In this document: in pieces, positions 20,700 to 28,148 of the stretch
Numbering within the stretch: position 1 is the first letter of the stretch
Layout of the letters: every line of letters starts with the position of its first letter
Assembly: GCA_002438845.1 (NCBI GenBank)
Contig: DJRG01000015.1
Coordinates: 1-33,727, forward strand
Direction of reading: 5' to 3'
Length of the DNA: 33,727 nt
Source of the DNA: Bacteroidales bacterium UBA6366
Lineage (GTDB): Bacteria; Bacteroidota; Bacteroidia; Bacteroidales; UBA932
Position numbers and translations under genes: made by a program
Notes under the pieces: model-generated
Told to the model about the DNA's origin: nothing
The model's input: only the letters and a program-made list of their open reading frames with translations
The model's database searches: none

Positions 20700-23201
20700 A
20701 TGATCCGTCGTTTTGTCGTTTCGCTGCTCTTGTTTCTACTGTCGATCCCTGGCTTTGCGCAAGGTCTTGGATTCTATGGGCACGACTGTCAGATAGACAG
20801 GAGGACCTCGTTTCAGATCAATCCACGATGGTTCGGCAGCTGTCACAGGACCTTGAGCCTTACCTTTGATTTCAAGGCTTTGCCAGGGGCTTCGGACGGC
20901 TACATATTCAGAATGAAATCTGGCCGTAGGGATGATTCTCCAATTCTTAATTTCTTTTACGAGCAGACGTCAGACTCTTACCTTTTCAAGTTGATTCTGG
21001 AGGGCAAACGGTTCATTGTCCAGCTTGAGATTCCCAAATCCCAGGTCTCCATTTCCAAGGATTGGGTGGCTATCTCGCTTGTCTTTGATTCCGCCAATGA
21101 TTCGGCGACGTTGCGTGTCGGAGACATTTGGGAGGCTTCCGGCGAAGTGGATCTACCTGGAACCATCAGGCCGAGAATCTGGTTCGGCAAAAGTGAGTAT
21201 TTGATTGACGTGCCCTCTTTCGCTATCAGTAATCTTGCTATCTCGTTTGACGGGGACACGGTTTATTTCCCGTTGAACGAGGATTCAGGTGATGTCGCCC
21301 GAAGTTCCAGATGGTACATTCGCGGCAAGACCGTCAATCCGATCTGGCTTCTGAATGATTCCTATCATTTCCGCAAAGTCTCGACTCGCAGGTCCTCCCG
21401 GATGTTGTGCGCTGGTTTTGACCGGACGCGTCACGGGATATATATGTTCAACCGCGACTCTTTGATATTCCTTGACCTTGTCACCGAGAGCGTGACCGCC
21501 CGTAGGACCGTCAATCCTTGCCCTGTCATCAACGCCTGCGCCACTTCATTCATTGATCCTGAGGATGGAGCTATCTATGCCTATCAGGTTTACTACGATG
21601 ACGATGACAACAAAGGTGCCCCGACTGTGGCAAGATTGGATCCCGTCACACATCAGTGGGAGCCCCTTTCTGACGAATCCCTTGACATGCAGATGCACCA
21701 CCATTCCCAGTGGTTTGATGAAGAGCGGCGCCGATTTACGATATTCGGTGGTTATGGCAATCGCCGCTATAACGGATCTTTCTATGATTTTGATCTCTCT
21801 GGCTATTCATGGTCAAAGTGGGATGTTGAGGAAGGTGATGTGATTTTCCCGCGCTTTTTCTGCTCCATGGGCTATGACGAGCGGAATGGCAATCTCTTGA
21901 TTTTCGGTGGGATGGGAAATGAGAGTGGCGACCAGATTGTCGGTAGGGAATATTCGTACGACCTTTTCGAGGTCAATCCTCGTGACAGGAGTTCCCGCAA
22001 GGTCTGGACGGCGGATTGGAAAGGGGACAATTGTGTCGCCGTCAGAGGTATGATAGTGGATGGGGATTATTTCTACACGCTTTGTTATCCTGAGTATGAG
22101 ACATTCTCCGAGTTGAATCTTTACCGTTTTTCTTTGGAAACCGGTGAATATGAAATCCTTGGTGACCAGATTCCTATCAACTCAGACAAGATCACGACCA
22201 ACGCTAATCTTTATCTTGACCGTGATGTGGGTGTGATGATAGCATTGGTGGAGGAATCTCCTGATGACAGATCTTCTTCCATCACCGCTTACCGCATTTC
22301 TTATCCTCCCGGAAGCCAAAAAGTTTCGACAGTCGTCTCCAGAATGCGCCAGAGGGTTTTCTTGATCATTCTTGTGGTTGTCTTGGTTCTGGCATTGGTT
22401 TTAGCCAGGCTGTACCTTGCGACCTCCGCAAGAAGAAAACGTTCAGGTTCCGTCAAGATTCCTGCATTCATCAGGTCCAATGAGGATAAACCGAATTCCA
22501 TTTACCTTTTCGGAGATTTGACCGTCATTGACCGGGACGGTAAGGACATCTCCACCCACTTTACCACCAAGCTGCGCCAGATGTTCTTGATAGTCACGAA
22601 CAGTTTGGATGACGGGGGCGCTTCGTCCAAGAAGATCAGTGGTCTTCTTTGGCCTGACAAGGAAGAGGATAAGGCGAAGAATCTCAGGGGAGTGACCGCC
22701 AACAACCTAAGGAAGTTCCTCGGTGGTCTCGATGGGATTAGATTGGTCTATGAGGACGGTAAATTCAATTTTGAGCTGTCTCCTGTCTTTGGTTGCGATT
22801 ATCTTGAGTTCCTTCGGCTCCTTGATTCTGAGAACCCGGACATGGACGCGATTCTTGCGATCGTGGCGAGAGGAAAGTTTCTCAAGAACGAGTCAGACCC
22901 AATGTTCGACAAGATGAAGGCTGAGACAGAGCGTCGGGTCAAATCCGTTGTGACAGTGGAACTTTCCCGTCGTTTCTCTATAAAACAGTACGAGAACACT
23001 ATTTTGTGCGCCGACATCCTGTTCAGTCTGGATCCTCTTGACGACGATGCCTTGATGTACTCCGTCCGCTCCTTGGCAGCTTTGGGTGACGAGGAGAAGG
23101 CAGGCCGCCTCTATCAGGCTTTCATCACTAAATATAAGAAGGACTACGGCGAGGACTATTCCACCTCGTTTGAAAGCATTCTTTCGGAAAAAATAAGTTA
23201 G
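20700..23201 (+). CDS. Transmembrane LamG/Kelch sensor with cytoplasmic SARP-like DNA-binding domain
   Basis: The 833-residue protein (ATG at 20700; a TTG at 20673 would add 9 residues before a good signal peptide) has a cleavable-type signal ending FAQG (about 18-21) and a LamG/concanavalin-like region (about 30-195) with a DWVAISLVFDS stretch. A Kelch-like beta-propeller covers about 220-540 (FTIFGGYG near 346; LLIFGGMG near 399). One transmembrane helix lies at about 553-574, followed by basic residues. The cytoplasmic part has an OmpR/SARP-like winged-helix domain (about 600-692, IYLFGDLTVIDRDG to FNFEL) and a BTAD/TPR-like helical tail. It probably senses mannan fragments outside the inner membrane and activates the divergent PUL directly. 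It replaces the hybrid two-component or SusR-type regulator more usual for such loci. Confidence 0.8.
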   Translation: MIRRFVVSLLLFLLSIPGFAQGLGFYGHDCQIDRRTSFQINPRWFGSCHRTLSLTFDFKALPGASDGYIFRMKSGRRDDSPILNFFYEQTSDSYLFKLILEGKRFIVQLEIPKSQVSISKDWVAISLVFDSANDSATLRVGDIWEASGEVDLPGTIRPRIWFGKSEYLIDVPSFAISNLAISFDGDTVYFPLNEDSGDVARSSRWYIRGKTVNPIWLLNDSYHFRKVSTRRSSRMLCAGFDRTRHGIYMFNRDSLIFLDLVTESVTARRTVNPCPVINACATSFIDPEDGAIYAYQVYYDDDDNKGAPTVARLDPVTHQWEPLSDESLDMQMHHHSQWFDEERRRFTIFGGYGNRRYNGSFYDFDLSGYSWSKWDVEEGDVIFPRFFCSMGYDERNGNLLIFGGMGNESGDQIVGREYSYDLFEVNPRDRSSRKVWTADWKGDNCVAVRGMIVDGDYFYTLCYPEYETFSELNLYRFSLETGEYEILGDQIPINSDKITTNANLYLDRDVGVMIALVEESPDDRSSSITAYRISYPPGSQKVSTVVSRMRQRVFLIILVVVLVLALVLARLYLATSARRKRSGSVKIPAFIRSNEDKPNSIYLFGDLTVIDRDGKDISTHFTTKLRQMFLIVTNSLDDGGASSKKISGLLWPDKEEDKAKNLRGVTANNLRKFLGGLDGIRLVYEDGKFNFELSPVFGCDYLEFLRLLDSENPDMDAILAIVARGKFLKNESDPMFDKMKAETERRVKSVVTVELSRRFSIKQYENTILCADILFSLDPLDDDALMYSVRSLAALGDEEKAGRLYQAFITKYKKDYGEDYSTSFESILSEKIS

Positions 23202-23274
23202 AATCAGTTTATACATCTTTATAGAAATCGTGAAATTTTAGTACTTTGTCTTGCAAGGTATCTAAAAATATTCA

Positions 23275-23282
23275 TATCTTTG
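23275..23282 (+). promoter_or_regulatory. -7 element of the PspC-PadR-PspC operon
   Basis: TATCTTTG matches TAnnTTTG. An exact TTTG lies at 23245-23248 but with a 26-nt spacer; TTGC at 23251 gives a 20-nt spacer. About 80 nt of leader follow, with a small TTTGCA/TGCAAA inverted repeat at its start. Confidence 0.6.
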
Positions 23283-23372
23283 CATTGTAAAAATAATTGC
23301 AAAGCAAGGTCGCTTGATGTCAATCGGTGATTATTGGAATGCGAAAATATTGATAAATAATGTATTACTGAA

Positions 23373-24038
23373 ATGAAAAAAGTTGTGAACGTCAGTGTGG
23401 GTGGCAGAAGTTTCTCTTTGGACGAGGATGCTTATGCGAGACTTACCGCTTATTTTGATCACTTTAGGGCTCGTTTGGATCGAGACACCCAGTCTGCGAA
23501 GGAGGAGGTGATGGCGGATCTGGAGAACCGGATCGCGGAACTGTTTGATCAGGGAACAGGAGGTGCGTCCTATCGGGTTGTGAATCTGGCTCTTGTCACT
23601 AAGGTCGTGGAGCAGCTTGGTATGCCGGACGGTTCTAAAGAACCCGAATCAACGGTGTCAGGCGATGGCGGCCAAAGGCAAAATCAAGGAGCACAGACTG
23701 AAGATGAATATCCAAAGTCTGATCTGGGTGTTGACTTTACTTATAACGGAGCCCAAGGGACATCACGAAGGAGGTTGTTCCGTGATCTGGACAATAAAAC
23801 CATCGGTGGAGTCTGCGCCGGGCTGGCCGCGTTCCTTAATGTGGACATCACGGTTGTCAGGATCGTGTCGCTCTTGACCCTGCTGCTTTGGGGCACCGGT
23901 TTTCTGGTTTACCTTGTTCTGTGGATAGTTGTCCCTGTCGCCAAGACTCCTGCCGACAAATGTATGATGAGGGGACTTGAGCCGAATGCCGAGAATATGG
24001 CCAGATTCAATCAGGGGAGGAGCGGTTATGGAAAATAG
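23373..24038 (+). CDS. PspC-domain membrane protein (first copy)
   Basis: The 221-residue protein has an N-terminal soluble domain of about 90 residues (VNVSVGGRSFSLDEDAY to VVEQLGMPD), a polar linker, and a PspC domain (RRRLFRDLDNKTIGGVCAGL, about 130-149) ending in hydrophobic segments (about 155-190) that insert in the inner membrane. PspC proteins belong to the phage-shock/envelope-stress response. Its N-terminal domain is clearly related to that of the gene at 24409, so the two are paralogues. The padR gene overlaps its 3' end by 11 nt, indicating translational coupling. Confidence 0.88.
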   Translation: MKKVVNVSVGGRSFSLDEDAYARLTAYFDHFRARLDRDTQSAKEEVMADLENRIAELFDQGTGGASYRVVNLALVTKVVEQLGMPDGSKEPESTVSGDGGQRQNQGAQTEDEYPKSDLGVDFTYNGAQGTSRRRLFRDLDNKTIGGVCAGLAAFLNVDITVVRIVSLLTLLLWGTGFLVYLVLWIVVPVAKTPADKCMMRGLEPNAENMARFNQGRSGYGK

Positions 24039-24357
24039 CGCCGACAATGTACGTTCCCAGATGCGCAAGGGGGTTCTTGAATATTGCATCCTGAGCATCC
24101 TGGCCCGCAAGGAGGCCTACGCTTCCTCGATTCTGGATGACCTGAAATCCGCGAATATGATTGTGGTCGAGGGCACGCTTTACCCGCTTCTCATCCGCCA
24201 GAAGAATCAAGGGCTTCTGTCGTACCGTTGGGAGGAGTCGACTCAGGGGCCTCCGCGGAAATATTACTGCATCACCGAGAAAGGCCGTCAGCAGCTTCGC
24301 GAGATGGATCAGGCGTGGCAGGAGATAGTGGAGACCATCAAGACCATAAAACAATGA
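24028..24357 (+). CDS. PadR-family transcriptional regulator
   Basis: The 109-residue protein is a compact PadR-like winged-helix regulator: RKGVLEYCILSILARKEAYA (helices 1-2), a recognition region, EGTLYPLLIRQKNQGLL and the wing GPPRKYYCITEKG. PadR proteins repress membrane-protein or transporter operons, often the one that encodes them. The chosen ATG at 24028 has an unusually clear GGGGAGG Shine-Dalgarno sequence about 7 nt upstream. A longer frame from 23977 would be less likely. It overlaps the first pspC-like gene by 11 nt and precedes the second by 51 nt. Confidence 0.92.
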   Translation: MENSADNVRSQMRKGVLEYCILSILARKEAYASSILDDLKSANMIVVEGTLYPLLIRQKNQGLLSYRWEESTQGPPRKYYCITEKGRQQLREMDQAWQEIVETIKTIKQ

Positions 24358-24408
24358 ATATGAATGCGAAGCAGCCAGTTTTGGCCTGCTTTATAATATT
24401 GAAAGGCA

Positions 24409-25557
24409 ATGAAACAAGTTGAATATGTCAGCATAGGTGGCTATGTCTTCTCATTGGAGGACAACGCAAGTCTCGCCGCCAAGGAATATCTTGACCAACT
24501 CGATGCTTTCTATTCCAGAAAGGAGAGCGGCGCAGAGGTGATGGAAGGAATAGAGGAGCGGATGGCCGAGCTGCTTTTGGAAAAATCCGGCAGTGGCAGA
24601 GTCGTCACACTTGCCATGGTTAATGAAGTCATCTCTGTGCTTGGCCGTCCGGAGACGATAGAGGAGGAGGCTACTGATGTCCATGGCGCTTCGACAGGCT
24701 CAGCGTCCGGTACATCTTCGGACGCTGAGTCCTCCGAAGCCACCGACGGCACATCAGGCCGGACCGCGGCATCATCGGACGCTGTGCCTGCCGAAGCGTC
24801 CCGCCGTTCGTCAAAAACATCCGGCAGAACAGACACCAGACCACGTCGCAGACTCTACCGCGATCCCGCCAACGGAAAACTGGCCGGAGTGTGCAGCGGC
24901 CTCGCCACTTATCTCAATGTCGACCCAGCCATATTCAGGGTCGCATTTGTTGTCCTGACCCTGCTCGGTGGCCTTGACTTCCGTTTCTGGCCTCTTGAGC
25001 CGTGGATTCACATTTCCATTCCGCTCGTTTACATCATCCTATGGATCTGCATGCCTGCGGTGAAGACGGTCCGCCAGCGGGACGAACTCAGAGGCGAGGG
25101 CGGCACCGTCGATGACATCAGCGAACGTGTGCGCAATACCCCCCGAGAGGAGCCAAGGACTCATGATTCGCAGACATGGAAGAATGTCAGCAGGATATTC
25201 TCCGTCATATTCGGAGTGTTCCTTCTTCTGGCCGGAGTCGCCGGCATAGCGTTCCTGTGCTCATTCTGGTGGGGCGGTGAAATCCTTGGCAACAGCTTCT
25301 TCTACAACAGATTCATTGAGCACATCGCCATCGAGGCTCCCGAGGTCCTATCCTTCATCTCCGTTCCGGCCGTGATGATCGCCGCCATCCTCGTGGTCGC
25401 CATCCCGCTGTTCATAATGCTCTACGGGGGAGTGATGCTCATCTTCGGCCTCAAGTCCCCGAAATGGCATCCCGGCCTCATCCTCTTCGTCATCTGGCTG
25501 ATGATTCTGGTAGCCCTCTCCGTCTCCTCCCTGATGACCTTCGCCGTAATCGACTGA
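24409..25557 (+). CDS. PspC-domain membrane protein (second copy) with extra C-terminal membrane region
   Basis: The 382-residue protein repeats the N-terminal domain of the first copy (VEYVSIGGYVFSLEDNA to VISVLGRPE), followed by a low-complexity Ser/Ala/Thr linker (about 90-140) and a PspC domain (RRRLYRDPANGKLAGVCSGL, about 145-164) with its hydrophobic segments. A further membrane region holds about three helices (near 263-283, 320-345 and 357-377). It is probably an inner-membrane stress protein regulated with the preceding padR gene. The linker DNA contains a palindromic repeat (24689-24739). Confidence 0.87.
   Translation: MKQVEYVSIGGYVFSLEDNASLAAKEYLDQLDAFYSRKESGAEVMEGIEERMAELLLEKSGSGRVVTLAMVNEVISVLGRPETIEEEATDVHGASTGSASGTSSDAESSEATDGTSGRTAASSDAVPAEASRRSSKTSGRTDTRPRRRLYRDPANGKLAGVCSGLATYLNVDPAIFRVAFVVLTLLGGLDFRFWPLEPWIHISIPLVYIILWICMPAVKTVRQRDELRGEGGTVDDISERVRNTPREEPRTHDSQTWKNVSRIFSVIFGVFLLLAGVAGIAFLCSFWWGGEILGNSFFYNRFIEHIAIEAPEVLSFISVPAVMIAAILVVAIPLFIMLYGGVMLIFGLKSPKWHPGLILFVIWLMILVALSVSSLMTFAVID
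24689..24739. repeat. Palindromic repeat within the linker of the second pspC-like gene
   Basis: Left arm 24689-24709 (starts CTTCGACAGGCTCAGCGTCC) pairs with right arm 24719-24739 (CGGACGCTGAG, then CGAAG) at 17 of 21 positions. It shares the TTCGACA(A/G)GCTCA core with the element in the GH125 gene. A partial further copy of the right arm appears near 24777-24800. Confidence 0.65.
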
Positions 25558-25658
25558 ATCCCATAAGTTTAATATTGATAATGTGATCCATGCTGGTGTT
25601 GGTTCGTTATTAAATACCAGGAATATGTTAATTGGCAAACTCATAAACACACGACATT

Positions 25659-26543
25659 ATGAAAGAGAATAAATCAATCGTAGGAATAGGCGAGGCTTTG
25701 TGGGATGTACTGCCCGAAAGCAAGAAGATCGGGGGTGCCCCGGCGAACTTCGCATATCATGTCTCGCAGTTCGGCTTGAACAGTTGCGTGGTCAGCGCTG
25801 TGGGGGATGACCCGTTGGGCGCTCAGATATTGGACAACTTCAAGGAGAAGGGACTTCGCAACATCATGGCGGTCGTGCCATATCCCACAGGAACAGTGCA
25901 GGTGGAGATCGATCAGGTTGGCGTTCCGCAATATGTCATCAAGGAGAACGTGGCGTGGGACAACATCCCTTTCACTTCTGAACTGGAAGAACTTGCGCAC
26001 AACACCTGCGCTGTCTGCTTCGGTTCGCTGGCTCAGAGGAATGTCGTGTCACGGGACACCATCAACCGCTTCATCGATGCCATGCCTCAGGACGAAGACA
26101 ACCTGATTGTCTTTGATGTGAATCTCCGTCAATGTTTCTTCAACAAGGAGATTCTTGACCAATCCATGAAGCGTTGCAACGTCTTGAAGATTAACGATGA
26201 GGAACTCATCACCATCAGCCGTATGCTGGGCTATCCGGGGACGGATCTGCAAAGCAAATGCTGGATTCTGTTCGGTCGCTACAACTTGAAGATGCTTATC
26301 CTGACCTGCGGAGTGAACGGCAGCTACATCTTCACTTCCGGGAATATGTCATTTCTGGCGACTCCTCAAGTCGAGGTGGCCGACACCGTAGGCGCCGGTG
26401 ATTCCTTCACTGCTGCTTTCGTCTCAAGCATCCTGAAAGGCCTTCCAGTCGCCGAGGCCCATCGCAAGGCCGTTGAGGTCTCCGCTTTCGTCTGCACCCA
26501 GAATGGGGCGATGCCGGTCCTCCCGGCGAAGTACACTGAATAA
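25659..26543 (+). CDS. PfkB-family carbohydrate kinase, probably fructokinase
   Basis: The 294-residue cytoplasmic protein is a complete PfkB/ribokinase-fold sugar kinase. It has the N-terminal substrate signature GGAPANFAYH (about 25-34) and the C-terminal ATP and catalytic motif DTVGAGDSFTAAF (about 244-256), whose aspartate is the general base. The pattern WDVLPESKKIGGAPANFA is typical of Bacteroides fructokinases. Fructose is therefore the best guess; mannose, the product of the nearby PUL, is possible but not shown. The gene is transcribed alone, 101 nt after the second pspC-like gene. Confidence 0.88.
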   Translation: MKENKSIVGIGEALWDVLPESKKIGGAPANFAYHVSQFGLNSCVVSAVGDDPLGAQILDNFKEKGLRNIMAVVPYPTGTVQVEIDQVGVPQYVIKENVAWDNIPFTSELEELAHNTCAVCFGSLAQRNVVSRDTINRFIDAMPQDEDNLIVFDVNLRQCFFNKEILDQSMKRCNVLKINDEELITISRMLGYPGTDLQSKCWILFGRYNLKMLILTCGVNGSYIFTSGNMSFLATPQVEVADTVGAGDSFTAAFVSSILKGLPVAEAHRKAVEVSAFVCTQNGAMPVLPAKYTE

Positions 26544-26570
26544 TCTTCGCGTTGATGTCTTTTATTCATG

Positions 26571-27081
26571 CTACAGCATGGACTTCAATGTCGAGATAAG
26601 CGTGTCGTGGAAGAGGAAGTCCTCGTGGAACTCGTAGGAGCCGTCCTTGTGGACAAGGACGTAGGCGGGGATGCCGTAGATCTTGAATTTCTTGTGGGCG
26701 ATGCTGTCCCACTGCTCTTGATCCAGGCGGTAATGCACGCCTTTTATCTCCTTGATCCTTTTCTGGTACTTCAACGTACGGGGAAGTCGTGTTGGCGATG
26801 TAGAGCCAGACAATCTCGTCGCTGCTCAGTTCTCCGGACTTGTAAGGCTCAATGGAGTTCATTGCCATGGCGCACGGGCCACACCACGTGTTCCAGAAAT
26901 CCACGAGGACGATCTTCCCTTTGTATGGAGCGATGATCTTGTCAAACAGCTCATCTCCAGAGCCTTCTGGCGCATCCTTGAATCCGGATTTGTAGATGTC
27001 GGCTTTTCTGGCTTCCGCCAATTCGGAGTCCATGCTTTTCAAGATGGCGGCGGCAAAAGGATGGCAGTGTGATGTGAACTC
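26571..27081 (-). pseudogene. Remnant of a TlpA-like thioredoxin-fold protein, truncated and frameshifted
   Basis: The thioredoxin-type active site remains in VLVDFWNTWCGPCAMAMN, followed by SGELSSDEIVWLYIAN. The frame then shifts near 26765-26785 and continues as YQKRIKEIKGVHYRLDQEQW to the end in another frame. No start codon or N-terminal domain remains: the frame runs upstream into the stop codon of the neighbouring remnant at 27085. An intact homologue would be longer and exported. Either the indel or the missing 5' end is enough to inactivate it. Confidence 0.85.
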
Positions 27082-27084
27082 CCG

Positions 27085-27886
27085 CTATTCCTCAGCATTT
27101 GTGCAGATTTCCCAATGTCCGGTTTTATTGCTGCCGATTCTTTTCAACAATCCCGCTTTACAGAGAATGTTTACTTGATATTTGGCACTCGCGAAAGACA
27201 GATTCTCAATATTGTCAGCCAATTCTTGCCTCGTGGCGTAAGGGTGTTCTTTTAAATAATTAATGACAGAATGTTGTTTGTCAGATAATTTATCAGATAA
27301 TTTATCGGACGATTTATCGGCCATAAATAACTCCTTATCGACTTTCAGCATCAAATCCTCCCCATTCAGATGGAAAGGAACCCTCAATCCTATCGTCAAC
27401 TTAGGATAAACCATCCTTATGAAATTGTAAAGGTTGTTTTCCCAACGTCCATCATACGTAAGCCGGTCACTATATTTCTCTCCTTCCATGGTTTCTCTTG
27501 TATGTTCCTTTGGCAGGATTCTCATTGATATAAACAGGACGGAAATTATAAGGAGCTCTCGGTACATGGATGGCAATTACATCTACATTATCAACTTTGA
27601 TAATCTCCACATCATTGTCCAGCAGGATGTTGACGCTGACCTTGCTGCTGTTCATAGTATTCCAGAACTCCTTGATCAAGTTCTCGGCGTTGGCAACACC
27701 GGTTGTCAAGAACCTTCCATTTCCTTTAACTTCGTCCACTCCCAACAAAATGTTTCCACCATCAGTGTTTGCAAAAGCGGAATATGTTTCCCAAATACTT
27801 TTGGGAAGTCCACCTTGCGCTTTCTTGCATTCCAAGTTGATGTTCTCACCTCCGGAAAGAAGTTGTTTGATTTCCGATTCAGTCAT
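27085..27886 (-). pseudogene. Decayed AlbA_2 (Schlafen-like) ATP-binding regulator
   Basis: The first part (27886-27470) encodes an AlbA_2 domain, ENINLECKKAQGGLPKSIWE and DGGNILLGVDEV, to TYKRNH. After this the frame is lost. In the next frame (from about 27500) the sequence resumes with GRWENNLYNFIRMVYPKL, a stretch found farther along in intact members, and ends in a winged-helix region (VINYLKEHPYATRQELADNI). The usual ATPase-like middle portion is missing, so there is an internal deletion plus frameshift. A repetitive SDKLSDKLSDK linker is encoded at 27281-27322. Confidence 0.8.
27281..27322. repeat. 12-bp tandem repeat, about 3.5 copies
   Basis: Two exact units TCAGATAATTTA (27281-27292, 27293-27304) are followed by a diverged unit and a partial one. 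They encode the SDKL repeats of the decayed AlbA_2 gene. Confidence 0.8.
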
Positions 27887-28084
27887 TTGTCCGAATGTTG
27901 GTTTAGGCTATAAATATACACAATTTTCTTTTTACTGATGGATGCTCACAGCATCATAGTTTTCAGTTCGGTGTATATTATCCTTGATTTGTACGTCAGA
28001 AACGCATTCCCTGTACCAATGGCGTGTCTTAGTACATTTGGTGCGCACAGAGACCTTCTGCTGTACGTTTTCTGCCGCAAAAAA

Positions 28085-28110
28085 AGAGGATGACTTGAAA
28101 GTCACCCTCT
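28085..28110 (-). terminator. Terminator of pnp
   Basis: AGAGGATGAC (28085-28094) pairs with GTCACCCTCT (28101-28110), nine of ten positions, with loop TTGAAA. Read on the minus strand it is followed by a run of seven T. The stretch 27887-28084 holds no supported gene. Confidence 0.8.
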
Positions 28111-28148
28111 ATTCAGTAGTCACCTCGTTGGTGGAGGCGGCATATTCA

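Noticed and set aside
26566..27042. Intact 158-residue thioredoxin-like protein
   Set aside because: The last part of that frame loses the family pattern, which continues in another frame. The N-terminus is also missing, so it is a pseudogene.
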